The notes: a model not told the origin generated them from the sequence alone. 64,000 bases of DNA from an uncultured Acetobacteraceae bacterium (GCA_943912335.1 CALTUD010000021.1:8246-72245); one strand, 5' to 3'. Positions 54,625-62,935 are shown, counted from the stretch's first letter. Numbers and translations are program-made.

Positions 54625-55775
54625 GGCGCGGCTCCCCCCGGAGCGGCCGGTGGCGTCCAGTCCTGCGACACCTGCGATAGCGCCGGATAGGCCGACAGGG
54701 TGGAGGCACCGAAGAAGGGCTTGTAGGCGCCGGCATGGCAGGATGCACAGCTCACCTTGGCCTCGTCGCCGAGCGGTCCGCGCATCGCGCGCGGGAAGGT
54801 GCCGGCGAGCGAGTTCATGTAGGTGCTGTTGATCGCTCGCACCATGCGGATGCCGTGCCAGGAGGTGACGTGGTGCGGCGTGCCCTGGTCCCATTCCTCG
54901 AAGGCGCGCGTGTTGTGGCAGAAGGTGCAGTTCACGCCGAGGCTGTCGCTGAAATGAATCATCAGCGCGTAGGTCCAGTCGGTCTGGTTGATCGACGGAC
55001 GCACGCCGCCGCTCGGCAGCGCCGTGGTGGGTGTCACGCGGATCGGGTTCGCTTGCAGAAGAAACGGCGTGAGCGGATCGTAAGGCAGCGCCGTCAGCCC
55101 GGCCACGGACGAGACGACATTCTGCCCGCTATCGGCCTGGGTGAGACCGCGTGTGCTGTAGGGCGCCGGCTGCACGAACCAGGCGCCTGCCGGGATCGCT
55201 TCGCCGCGATGGCAGGTCTGGCAGGTGACGCCGCCCTGGCCCACATGCGCCTTCCACTGGCTGTTGATATCGGCCGTCATCTGCAACATGCGCCGGGCGA
55301 CGATCTTATTGTAGGAGCTGTCGTCGGCCATGTTGTTGAGCGAATGGCAGAAGGCGCAGCCGGTCGCGGGTGCCACCCATTGCGTCATCGCCGCCATCAG
55401 ACGCAGGAACTCGTTGGCGTCCACCGCGCCCAGGACCTTGACGTTCTTGTAGACCGCCGATGCCGGACGCCCTGCGAGCTGCACCGCGGGCAAGGGCGCG
55501 TCGGGATGCTGCAAGCGCGCTTCGGCGAGCAGATTGTGGTCGTTGTACACCGCCTGCATGCCGGTGCCGCGGAAACCGGTCTGCACCACCTGGAGCGGGG
55601 GGCGCTCCAGCGTGAGCGCCAGGGCCCCGACGCCGATAACCCCGCACAGGCCCGCCGCCGCGGTGGCGCTGAGCCAAGGGTGCGTGCGAACGGCCTCGAC
55701 CGTTGCGGCGATCGCACGGGCGACGGCCGCGAACGGCGCTGCGACCAGGCCGGGTTTGCTATGGGAGGTGCTCAT
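54621..55775 (-). CDS. pufC: Reaction-centre tetraheme cytochrome c subunit
   Basis: A 384-residue cytochrome that re-reduces the photo-oxidised special pair from the periplasm. Four heme sites are present: CAFCH (140-144), CQTCH (185-189), CTFCH (283-287) and CASCH (343-347). The family N-terminal segment VQTGFRGTGMQAVYN begins at 64. Where lipidated PufC proteins have a lipobox Cys before this region, this protein reads ALALTLERPP. It is therefore probably held by an uncleaved N-terminal span (about 35-56) rather than by a lipid. ATGA overlaps link it to pufM upstream and the triheme cytochrome downstream. Confidence 0.96.
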   Translation of the reverse strand: MSTSHSKPGLVAAPFAAVARAIAATVEAVRTHPWLSATAAAGLCGVIGVGALALTLERPPLQVVQTGFRGTGMQAVYNDHNLLAEARLQHPDAPLPAVQLAGRPASAVYKNVKVLGAVDANEFLRLMAAMTQWVAPATGCAFCHSLNNMADDSSYNKIVARRMLQMTADINSQWKAHVGQGGVTCQTCHRGEAIPAGAWFVQPAPYSTRGLTQADSGQNVVSSVAGLTALPYDPLTPFLLQANPIRVTPTTALPSGGVRPSINQTDWTYALMIHFSDSLGVNCTFCHNTRAFEEWDQGTPHHVTSWHGIRMVRAINSTYMNSLAGTFPRAMRGPLGDEAKVSCASCHAGAYKPFFGASTLSAYPALSQVSQDWTPPAAPGGAAP

Positions 55776-56794
55776 GGCTGCGCCGTAACTGCCCTGAGAT
55801 AACCGGGATCGGTGATCGGTGCGTAGACGCGCGGGTATTGCGGCGCGAAACCGTGCTTGACGCCCCAGAGATACCAGTTGTCGACGACCGTGCCGGTGAG
55901 AAGAATGCCGATGCCGCCGGTGAGGGTGCACAGGATCGCGAACCACACCGCCCAGCGATGAATCGACTCGAAGGTGGCGTTGAAGCCCATTACCCAGCGC
56001 CAGAACAGCGCGCCGCGCTCCACCGCCGTGCCACGATCGACCGCCAGTTCCACCTCACGCTCGGCCCAGTAGCGCGAGGTAGCGAGAATGGTGCCGCCAT
56101 GCATCGCGAACAGGAGCGTCGATCCGTAGAGGAACACGATCGAGAGCATATGGAACGGGTTATAGTAAAGGTTGCCGTACCGGATCGAAATCGACGCAGT
56201 CCAGTCCAGGTGCGGGAAGATGCCGAACGGCACGCCCTCGCTCCAGGAGCCCATCAGCAGCGGGCGAAGAAACCCGTCGACCAAATAAAGCCAGATCGCC
56301 GAGGCGAATGCCCAGGCCACATGCGTACCCATGCCGAGCGCCCGTGCGCGCCGATACACGCGCACCCACCACAGCAAGATCGCGGCGGTGAGAAAGAAGC
56401 CGGCCATCAGCCACCAGCCGCCCTCGTTCAGGGGCGGGATACGCAGCCCCCAGGACGGCGCCGGCGGTTGCAGGCCGAGCCAGAAGAGCTGGCGCACAAA
56501 CTGCACCGGATCCCAGCCCACCGAGGCGAACATGTTCAGCCCGATGATCTCGAAGGCGATGAGGCCGCAGATCAGCGAGGCGATGCCGAGCTTGCCGAGA
56601 TAGAATGGGCCGATCTGGTTCGAGCCCAGAACGCCCATCAGCCAGGAGAAGACCGGCCGGCCCGAGCGCGGTTCGCTGCCGGCCGCCAATGGCGGACCCG
56701 GATGCAGCGGCCCCTCGATCTGCACGCGGTTGAACAGATTCTGGTATTCGATCCCGCCCGGACGGTCGTTCAGGCGCGCGCGATTCTCGAGCAC
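55772..56794 (-). CDS. pufM: Photosynthetic reaction centre M subunit
   Basis: A 340-residue five-span core subunit of the type II reaction centre. LLFAMHGGTILATSRYWAER holds a conserved His (iron or pigment ligand region), FNATFESIHRWAVWFAILC a second His and the iron-ligand Glu, and YYNPFHMLSIVFLYGSTLLF the special-pair ligand region. GTG start with AGGGG six bases upstream, 9 bases after pufL. The C-terminus extends beyond the fifth span, as expected when a PufC subunit is bound. Confidence 0.97.
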   Translation of the reverse strand: MLENRARLNDRPGGIEYQNLFNRVQIEGPLHPGPPLAAGSEPRSGRPVFSWLMGVLGSNQIGPFYLGKLGIASLICGLIAFEIIGLNMFASVGWDPVQFVRQLFWLGLQPPAPSWGLRIPPLNEGGWWLMAGFFLTAAILLWWVRVYRRARALGMGTHVAWAFASAIWLYLVDGFLRPLLMGSWSEGVPFGIFPHLDWTASISIRYGNLYYNPFHMLSIVFLYGSTLLFAMHGGTILATSRYWAEREVELAVDRGTAVERGALFWRWVMGFNATFESIHRWAVWFAILCTLTGGIGILLTGTVVDNWYLWGVKHGFAPQYPRVYAPITDPGYLRAVTAQP

Positions 56795-56803
56795 GTGCTT
56801 CCC

Positions 56804-57628
56804 CTACTTCCAGAACGGCAGATTGAGCCACCAGGACCACCATTCCGGCCAGCCGCGTGTCCAGAACGGTCCGCTCAGCAGAATGCAGAGCGCGCTCCAC
56901 AGCCCGGCATTCATGGCGCAGAACCAACCGACGCGATGGATGCCGAGCGGCCCGATGGAATAGGCGATCAGATCGCGGAAGAACGCGTCTTCATGCGCGC
57001 CTTCCTTGACCTCCTCGCCTGCCGGCGGATTGAGCGACGACAGGATCACGCCGCCATGCATCGCCAGGATGAAGGTCGTGGTGAAGAAGAACGTCACCGC
57101 GATCATGTGCGCCGGATTGTAGTGGAACTGCAGATACTGGTAGCCGACGTTCGACACCCAATCGAGGTGCGAGATGATTCCGTAGGGAAACGCGTTTCCC
57201 CAGGCTCCCATCAGCACCGGACGGATCACCTCCAGCGTCACGTAGGCGGCGATCGCGCAGGCGAAGGCGATCGGCGTGTGCAATCCCATGCCGAGCTTGC
57301 GCGCGATCTCGATCATGCGCAGATCCCAGGACACGAAGGCACCGACCGCGCAGACGGTGATGAGCTGCCAAAGCCCGCCCTCGCGCAGAGGTGCCAGCGC
57401 CAGACCGTATTTCAGGTCCGGCGGCGCGATGGAGATGCGCCAGATGTTCCATGTCGGCCCCAGCGACGCCGCCCACAGGATCAGCGACACGCCGATCAGC
57501 GTGAAGAAGATCGTGGTGACGCCGAAGAAGCCGACATAGAACGGCCCCGCCCAGAAATCGAACAGGTCGCCGCCGACGAGCGTGCCGCCGCGGACCCTGT
57601 ATTTCGGTTCGTAGTTCAGCATGGACAT
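56804..57628 (-). CDS. pufL: Photosynthetic reaction centre L subunit
   Basis: A 274-residue five-span subunit carrying the active electron-transfer branch. His154 (L153), His169 (L168, in QFHYNPAH), His174 (L173) and His191 (L190) are conserved; each number is one above the R. sphaeroides value. The proton-path residues in HEDAFFRDLIAYSIG (Glu, Asp, Ser of L212, L213, L223) are kept. His at L168 differs from the Glu of Acidiphilium Zn-bacteriochlorophyll centres. The nearly invariant GluL104 is Met here (LRMIEIARK instead of LREVEICRK), so the hydrogen bond to the active-branch bacteriopheophytin is lost. The ATG has AAAGG about 8 bases upstream. Confidence 0.97.
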   Translation of the reverse strand: MSMLNYEPKYRVRGGTLVGGDLFDFWAGPFYVGFFGVTTIFFTLIGVSLILWAASLGPTWNIWRISIAPPDLKYGLALAPLREGGLWQLITVCAVGAFVSWDLRMIEIARKLGMGLHTPIAFACAIAAYVTLEVIRPVLMGAWGNAFPYGIISHLDWVSNVGYQYLQFHYNPAHMIAVTFFFTTTFILAMHGGVILSSLNPPAGEEVKEGAHEDAFFRDLIAYSIGPLGIHRVGWFCAMNAGLWSALCILLSGPFWTRGWPEWWSWWLNLPFWK

Positions 57629-57659
57629 GGGCGGGACCTTTCCGCTCGGCGCGGTTGCG

Positions 57660-57866
57660 CTATTGCGGTGCCTGACCGGGGGGCAGCGGCGTCATCTGCT
57701 GCATCTGCGCGGAGCTGCGCAGCGCATCGTGATGCGGGCCGTCCAGCCAGTTGAAGCGATCCGTGCTCAGCAGAATGAAATGGATCGTCAGTGCCAGCAC
57801 CAGCAGGAACACGAACAAGGTGATCAGCGCGCGGCGCGGATCGAACATCAGCCAAACGCGGTACAT
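57660..57866 (-). CDS. pufA: LH1 light-harvesting alpha subunit
   Basis: A 68-residue single-span polypeptide of the ring around the reaction centre. MYRVWLMFDPRRALITLFVF starts the amphipathic N-terminus and span. His29 (LALTIHFILL) is the bacteriochlorophyll ligand, and RFNWLDG follows at the periplasmic side. It lies 12 bases after pufB and 31 bases before pufL. The pufA-pufL gap has only a weak 4-base dyad, not the strong stem-loop that sets LH1:RC ratios in Rhodobacter. Confidence 0.95.
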   Translation of the reverse strand: MYRVWLMFDPRRALITLFVFLLVLALTIHFILLSTDRFNWLDGPHHDALRSSAQMQQMTPLPPGQAPQ

Positions 57867-57878
57867 GGCGGGTTCTCC

Positions 57879-58106
57879 CTAGCCGATCGCGGAGACGAGG
57901 TGGTGGGCCATGCCGGCGGCGTCGAGCATGGAGGTCTGGTAGCCGTGCACGCCGGGCAGCCACGGGCGCCACATCCAGGCGAGGTAGTGCGCGACGATCG
58001 CGATCGCCACGAAGATGATGAAGGAGATCACGAAGATCTTGTTGAACTCCTTGGCCTCGCCGACGGAAAGGCCCGACAGGCTCGAGCGTTCGGGATTGTC
58101 GGACAT
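57879..58106 (-). CDS. pufB: LH1 light-harvesting beta subunit
   Basis: A 75-residue single-span polypeptide. SLSGLSVGEAKEFNKIF then IVAHYLAWMWRPWLPG match LH1 beta chains; His40 is the bacteriochlorophyll ligand and the WRPWLPG end is canonical. The second conserved His, 18 residues before the ligand (EFHKIF in Rhodospirillum rubrum), is Asn22 here. The ATG lies 3 bases after the bchZ stop and its AAGGAG site is inside bchZ. No pufQ lies between bchZ and pufB. Confidence 0.95.
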   Translation of the reverse strand: MSDNPERSSLSGLSVGEAKEFNKIFVISFIIFVAIAIVAHYLAWMWRPWLPGVHGYQTSMLDAAGMAHHLVSAIG

Positions 58107-58109
58107 CGC

Positions 58110-59585
58110 TCAGAACTCCTTGTTGTTGGTATGGGTGACAGGGTCCGTTTCCTCGCGGACGCGATAAACGGAAACGCGCTTCTCGCCGGCTTCGGCGGCA
58201 CGTCGTTCGATGCGCTCGCGCAGCCGCTTGGCAGCGGAGATGCGGAGCAGGAAGGGTTCGCGCGACACCGCCTCGTCCAGCAGGATCAGCGCATCCGCAT
58301 CCCAGGCGAGTTCGCGATCCTGGCCCGACCGTGCCGGCGTCGGCGCCACGCGATCGAGATCGCCTGCCAGCGGGAGCATGTTGAACAGGCCGTCGAACAG
58401 GGCGTTGCAGAATTCCTGAACGATGTATGTAGCGCCGGCATATCCCATGAACGGGGTTCCGGTGGCACGACGGATGATGGCGCCCGGGAACGATGCGGCG
58501 ATCCACGTACCGCGCGTGCGCTCCTCCGCCATGTAGATCCGTTCGTTCACCGAACCGAACATCACCATCGGCGGCGTTTCGCGGATCTTCGTCCGTACGG
58601 CCCGGTTATCGGTCTTCTCCCCCGCACGGCGCGTGATCGCGAATGCGCACGGCATCCCCATCTCGTCTTCGAGAAACTGACGGAGCCCCCGCCCATAGGT
58701 CTCGCCCGCCACCACGGCGAAGGAGGCCGTCGCGAAGAAATCCTGCGTCACCGATCGCCACAAATCCCAGATCGGCTTGATCGTGGTGTCCTTCTCGCGC
58801 GCGATGAACGGCTCGGGATCGAGCCCGGTCAGTTCGCCCAGCTTGCGCAGGAACGCGGTGGTGGAGAACAGTCCGATCGGCGCGAAGAGCCAGGGCTTGC
58901 CCAGTTCCTCGCACAGCGAACGGCCCCATTCGCGATACAGGCAGATATTGACGTCGGCTTCCGTCAGCTTCGGCACATCGTCGAGATGCGATCCGAGCGG
59001 GAAGCACAGATTGACCGAACAGCCGATGCCTTCGACCAGACGACGGATCTCGGCGATGTCGGACGGGCTGTTGAACGCGCCGTAGATCGCGCCGATCAGA
59101 TTGACGCGCGGCGTCGCGACGGTCTCGCCCTCACTCGCCTTGCGACGCACCACGGTCTTCTTGCGCGCGCCGTATTGCGCGTGCAGCCAGAACAGCGCGC
59201 GATCGGCGCACTGCCATTGATCCTCGTCGATGGTGCGCGGAATGAAGCGCTTCAGATTGGCCCCTTCGGGCACGACGCCGCCGCCGATCATCTCGGCGAT
59301 CGATCCCGTCACCACCACACCCGGAACCCGGCTGTCCCCGGCCTTGTCGGCGCGCGCCATCGCGCCTTCCGTGCCGCTGATCGACAAATGATCCTCGGCC
59401 AGTCCGGTGACGGAAACCGGCAATTCGTGCGGCGGCAGCGCATCCGTGTAATGCAGCACCGCGGTCACCGGCAGATTCTCGCACCCCACCGGGCCGTCGA
59501 TCAGCACGCGCAGCCCCTTCAGCGCCGCGAACGCATACACCGCGCCCCAATAGCCACCGGCCCGGTCGTGATCGAGCACGAGCAT
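58110..59585 (-). CDS. bchZ: Chlorophyllide a reductase subunit Z
   Basis: A 491-residue subunit of the nitrogenase-like chlorophyllide a oxidoreductase (with BchX and BchY), which reduces ring B on the way to bacteriochlorophyll a. The N-terminus MLVLDHDRAGGYWGAVYAFA and the VLIDGPVGCENLPVTAVLHY segment with a catalytic-core Cys match the family, as do GCSVNLCFPLGSHLDDVPKL and TGTPFMGYAGATYIVQEFCN. The ATG shares a base with the bchY stop (TGATG); the longer upstream frame overlaps bchY and is not used. pufB follows after 3 bases, joining pigment and apoprotein synthesis in one transcript. Confidence 0.96.
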   Translation of the reverse strand: MLVLDHDRAGGYWGAVYAFAALKGLRVLIDGPVGCENLPVTAVLHYTDALPPHELPVSVTGLAEDHLSISGTEGAMARADKAGDSRVPGVVVTGSIAEMIGGGVVPEGANLKRFIPRTIDEDQWQCADRALFWLHAQYGARKKTVVRRKASEGETVATPRVNLIGAIYGAFNSPSDIAEIRRLVEGIGCSVNLCFPLGSHLDDVPKLTEADVNICLYREWGRSLCEELGKPWLFAPIGLFSTTAFLRKLGELTGLDPEPFIAREKDTTIKPIWDLWRSVTQDFFATASFAVVAGETYGRGLRQFLEDEMGMPCAFAITRRAGEKTDNRAVRTKIRETPPMVMFGSVNERIYMAEERTRGTWIAASFPGAIIRRATGTPFMGYAGATYIVQEFCNALFDGLFNMLPLAGDLDRVAPTPARSGQDRELAWDADALILLDEAVSREPFLLRISAAKRLRERIERRAAEAGEKRVSVYRVREETDPVTHTNNKEF

Positions 59586-60991
59586 CAGGCGTCCCCCTCG
59601 AAGAAGGACAGCATGCGCCCGAACCGTTCCCGACCGCCGGCCTGCGCCCGCACGATCTGCGCCATCGCACCGATCCCGGCCGGCCCGAACAAGGGCCGCG
59701 CGGACACCATGTTGGTGAAATAGATCGCCGGAATTCCCTGCTCCTTCGCCGCCTGCACCAGCGGCGTGGTGCCGATGGCGAGATCGGGTTTCACCTCGCG
59801 CATCGCCGCCAGATCCTGTTCCAGCGCGGCGCGGAACTGCACATGCGCGCCATGCGCTTCGAGCCAGTCGCGATCGGCCTCGTTCCAGTCCGTGCGCGGA
59901 CAGGCGGTGCCGACGTAAGGCACATGCGCGCCCATCTCGATCAGAAGGCGCGCGACCAGCAACTCGGAACCTTCGTAGCCGGACACGGTGATTCGGGACT
60001 CGATCCTGTTCGCATCCAGCACGGCGCTCAGCGGCCCGAGCGCGCGCGCGCGCGCCACATCGGCCTGCGCCGCCGGAACACCGGCCACGCGCGCCACCGC
60101 ATCCAGCCACGCCGCCGTGCCGTCCAGCCCGACCGGCGCGGAGCCGATCACCGGCCGTCCTGCCGCCGCGAACTCACGCACGGACGCCACATAGAACGGA
60201 TGGATCGCACAGGCCGCCACGCTGTCGAGGGCGCCGTAGAGATCGCGCCATTCCCGCGCCGGCGTCGGCGGCGCCACCGCCAGACCCATCGGCTCGATCA
60301 GGGCGCCGATCGAGATTGGATCGACCGGGAACATCTCGCCGATCAGCGCCAGCGTCCGTACGCCGTCCACAGCCCCCGCGGGGCGCTGAACCGGTCCGGC
60401 CTCGGCCTCGCCACGGGCCACACGCAGCATCGCCGCAGCGAGAACGTCCTTGGCTTCGGCATGGGTCGGCACGCCGAAACCGGGAACGTCGATGCCGATG
60501 ATCCGCACGCCGTTATGCGTGCGCGGCAGGAGATCCAGCGGAACGCCCGAAGCGGTCGGAACGCAGAGATTGATGACTACGACGGCATCGACCGCATCCG
60601 GATCGGCCAAACCGAACACGGCGTCGCGAATGTCCTCGAACACCTGGCCGCGCACCAGCGTTTCCGAGTTGAACGGCACGTAGCCGACCGAGCGGCGCGC
60701 ACCGTAGAAACGCGACGTGAAGCTCAGACCGTAGACGCAGCAGGCCGAGCCGCACAGCACCGTCGCCACGCGACGCATGCGCAGGCCGACGCGCAAGGAG
60801 CCGAAGGCCGGACACATGGATTGCGGCTGGTCGTGCGGCCCGCGCGGATAGTCGCGCATCAGCGCATCCATCGCCTCGCTCTTGCCGGCGCGCGCGGCGG
60901 CGTCGAGCATGGTCTCGCGTCCGCCATGGCAACCGGACGCGCTTTCCAGCGTCCGGACCGCCTGCTCGTCGAGATGGGCGATCCCGTCCAT
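59585..60991 (-). CDS. bchY: Chlorophyllide a reductase subunit Y
   Basis: A 468-residue partner of BchZ in the catalytic component that binds the 4Fe-4S cluster and substrate. Conserved Cys occur in SMCPAFGSLR, VLCGSACCVYGL and INLCVPTASGVP, with RFYGARRSVGYVPFNSETLV between. The central SGYEGSELLVARLLIEMGAH and ATP-dependent reductase-type IGTTPLVQAAKEQGIPAIYF match NifD/K-like folds. ATG one base after the bchX stop. Confidence 0.96.
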   Translation of the reverse strand: MDGIAHLDEQAVRTLESASGCHGGRETMLDAAARAGKSEAMDALMRDYPRGPHDQPQSMCPAFGSLRVGLRMRRVATVLCGSACCVYGLSFTSRFYGARRSVGYVPFNSETLVRGQVFEDIRDAVFGLADPDAVDAVVVINLCVPTASGVPLDLLPRTHNGVRIIGIDVPGFGVPTHAEAKDVLAAAMLRVARGEAEAGPVQRPAGAVDGVRTLALIGEMFPVDPISIGALIEPMGLAVAPPTPAREWRDLYGALDSVAACAIHPFYVASVREFAAAGRPVIGSAPVGLDGTAAWLDAVARVAGVPAAQADVARARALGPLSAVLDANRIESRITVSGYEGSELLVARLLIEMGAHVPYVGTACPRTDWNEADRDWLEAHGAHVQFRAALEQDLAAMREVKPDLAIGTTPLVQAAKEQGIPAIYFTNMVSARPLFGPAGIGAMAQIVRAQAGGRERFGRMLSFFEGDA

Positions 60992-60992
60992 C

Positions 60993-61910
60993 TCAGGCGG
61001 GCTCGTAGAGGATTTCGAGAGACGGTCTGTCCGCCGTCCCGTTCGGGCACATATCCTCCATGGTCGCCGGCACCAGCACCACGTCGCGGCCCACGGCCTC
61101 GCCCTTGAACAGATCGAGCAGCCCGTCCTGGCTCAGCGGCGTCGGCCGCAGCGGCGGTGCGCTCCCGACTTCCGCTGCCAGGGCCTCGAACAACGGTGAC
61201 CAGCGACCGCCGGGACGGCCGACGATCTCGTAATTGGCGCTCTTGCGGCGGATGTCGTCATCGGCGGGAATCGCCGCCAGAACCGGGATGCCGACCGCAT
61301 CGGCGAAAGCCTGCGCCTCGCCCGTCCCGTCATCCTTGTTGATGACCAAGCCGGCCACGCCGACATTGCCGCCCAGCCTGCGGAAATAATCCACCGCAGA
61401 ACACACGTTGTTGGCGACGTAGAGCGATTGCAGGTCGTTGGAACCGACCACGATCACCTTCTGGCACATGTCGCGCGCGATCGGCAGACCGAAACCGCCG
61501 CACACCACGTCGCCCAGGAAGTCGAGCAGCACGTAGTCGAAACCCCAGTCGTGGAAACCGAGTTTCTCCAGCAGCTCGAAACCGTGGATGATGCCCCGCC
61601 CGCCGCAACCGCGGCCCACTTCCGGGCCGCCCAGCTCCATCGCGAACACGCCGTCGCGCTTGAAGCACACGTCGCCGATCTGCACCTTTTCGCCCGCGGC
61701 CTGTTTCCGGGCGGAGGTTTCGATGATGGTCGGGCACGCCCGGCCGCCGAACAGAAGCGAGGTGGTGTCGCTCTTCGGATCGCAGCCGATCAGCAGAACG
61801 CGCTTTCCGGACTGTGCCATGGAATAGCTGAGATTGGCGAGCGTGAAGCTCTTGCCGATCCCGCCTTTGCCGTAGATGGCGATGATCTGGGTTTCCGGCT
61901 TTTCGCTCAT
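60993..61910 (-). CDS. bchX: Chlorophyllide a reductase iron protein X
   Basis: A 305-residue NifH-like ATPase that delivers electrons to BchYZ. P-loop GKGGIGKS (14-21); the two Cys that bridge the 4Fe-4S cluster of the dimer are Cys102 (GRGCGGRG) and Cys137 (DVVCGGFG). The switch region LLIGCDPKSDTTSLLFGG is intact. Slightly shorter at the N-terminus than some homologues. The ATG at 61910 overlaps the bchC stop (ATGA); an upstream in-frame extension lies inside bchC. Confidence 0.96.
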   Translation of the reverse strand: MSEKPETQIIAIYGKGGIGKSFTLANLSYSMAQSGKRVLLIGCDPKSDTTSLLFGGRACPTIIETSARKQAAGEKVQIGDVCFKRDGVFAMELGGPEVGRGCGGRGIIHGFELLEKLGFHDWGFDYVLLDFLGDVVCGGFGLPIARDMCQKVIVVGSNDLQSLYVANNVCSAVDYFRRLGGNVGVAGLVINKDDGTGEAQAFADAVGIPVLAAIPADDDIRRKSANYEIVGRPGGRWSPLFEALAAEVGSAPPLRPTPLSQDGLLDLFKGEAVGRDVVLVPATMEDMCPNGTADRPSLEILYEPA

Positions 61911-62857
61911 GCGTACGCACTCCAATCCAGGACCATCTTGATGCAGGCCGCATCGAAGAAGGCCGTGCGATAGGCGCGATCGGCGTTCGATGCCGGTTGC
62001 GCGTGGCTGACCAGGTCGGCGAGCGACAGCGTTCCGTCGCCCACCATCCGTCGCACCGTGTCGAGATCCGCCTTCTGCCACTCCGCGGCGATCCGCAGCG
62101 TGATCTCGCGCATGAAGGCGGGTGCGAACGCGAAGCCGACCCGGTCGGGATAGAACCCTGCCAGAACCACGGTGCCGCCGCGCGCCGCGCGCCCGATCAG
62201 CGTATCCAGAAGAGCGGAATCGCCACTGGCATCGACGATGGCGCGATAATCGCGGCGCGAATCACGGGCGGGATCGCAGACGGTGTAGCCCACCGCACCG
62301 CCCAGCCGCGCCGGATCGCGCTCCCACACCACCGGCGCACCGCCGGCCGCCACCACCAGACGCGCCAGCAGCCGTCCCAGCACGCCATGACCGACGATCA
62401 GTTCGGGCAGAACCGGCGCTGCGGACAGGGCATGCTGCGCCGTCGCGGCCAAGGCCAGGAGCACGAAGCTCCGATCCGGAATCTCTCCGTTCGCCGGCCC
62501 CAGCGGCAGAGCACGCGACGCCGGCACCACCAGACGCGACGCCGACGCCCCGAACAGACCGCGCACGGCACCGAAACATTGCGCACCGGGCACGAAAACC
62601 GGCGTTCCCACGGCGATTCCGGATTCGGCGCCGGCTTCGATCACACGTCCGACCGCCTCGTAGCCCGGCACAAGCGGATAACCCATGCCGGGAAAAGGCG
62701 GCATCTGGCCGGAAAACAGCAAACGCTCCGTGCCGGTGCTGATTCCCGACCAGTCCACGGCGACAACGAGATCGTCCGAACCGGGCGCATCGAGTGGGAG
62801 GGTTTCCAGAACGAGATGTTCCGGCTGACGGAGAAGCACGGCGTTGGTTTGCATCAT
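61907..62857 (-). CDS. bchC: 3-hydroxyethyl bacteriochlorophyllide a dehydrogenase
   Basis: A 316-residue medium-chain dehydrogenase-like enzyme that oxidises the 3-hydroxyethyl group to acetyl during bacteriochlorophyll a synthesis. Family features: DWSGISTGTERLLFSGQMPP near the N-terminus, GYPLVPGYEAVGRV, GHGVLGRLLARLVVAAGG as a Rossmann-like loop, and RIAAEWQKADLDTV near the end. Two adjacent ATG codons (62857 and 62854) follow GAGGTGG; the first is used. It heads the bchCXYZ-puf-crtIB chain and its leader contains the two PpsR-type palindromes. Confidence 0.93.
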   Translation of the reverse strand: MMQTNAVLLRQPEHLVLETLPLDAPGSDDLVVAVDWSGISTGTERLLFSGQMPPFPGMGYPLVPGYEAVGRVIEAGAESGIAVGTPVFVPGAQCFGAVRGLFGASASRLVVPASRALPLGPANGEIPDRSFVLLALAATAQHALSAAPVLPELIVGHGVLGRLLARLVVAAGGAPVVWERDPARLGGAVGYTVCDPARDSRRDYRAIVDASGDSALLDTLIGRAARGGTVVLAGFYPDRVGFAFAPAFMREITLRIAAEWQKADLDTVRRMVGDGTLSLADLVSHAQPASNADRAYRTAFFDAACIKMVLDWSAYA

Positions 62858-62886
62858 GCCACCTCGTTTCAAGCCGATCTCGAAAC

Positions 62887-62930
62887 TGTCAGGCTTACCT
62901 TACACGTTACGTTGTAAATGGGAATGGACA
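62887..62930 (-). promoter_or_regulatory. Tandem PpsR/CrtJ-type operators of the bchC promoter
   Basis: Two perfect TGT-N12-ACA palindromes lie at 62887-62904 and 62913-62930, with exactly 8 bases between them. This is the arrangement described for CrtJ/PpsR sites at the bchC promoter of Rhodobacter. They lie 30 to 73 bases before the bchC ATG and just after the crtF stop. A TTTACA hexamer (minus strand) between the dyads could be the -35 element, so repressor binding would block polymerase. The 18 bases at 62900-62917 also form a TTACA...TGTAA dyad. Aerobic repression by a PpsR homologue, not encoded here, is the natural reading. Confidence 0.8.
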
Positions 62931-62935
62931 AAAAC

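Noticed and set aside
57629..57659. Stem-loop between pufA and pufL
   Set aside because: Only CCGC/GCGG pairs can be drawn, too weak to call as an mRNA-stabilising or terminator structure.
58124..58141. TGT...ACA dyad just upstream of pufB
   Set aside because: The spacing is 11 or 14, not 12, and the bases encode the C-terminus of BchZ, so it is not counted as a PpsR site.
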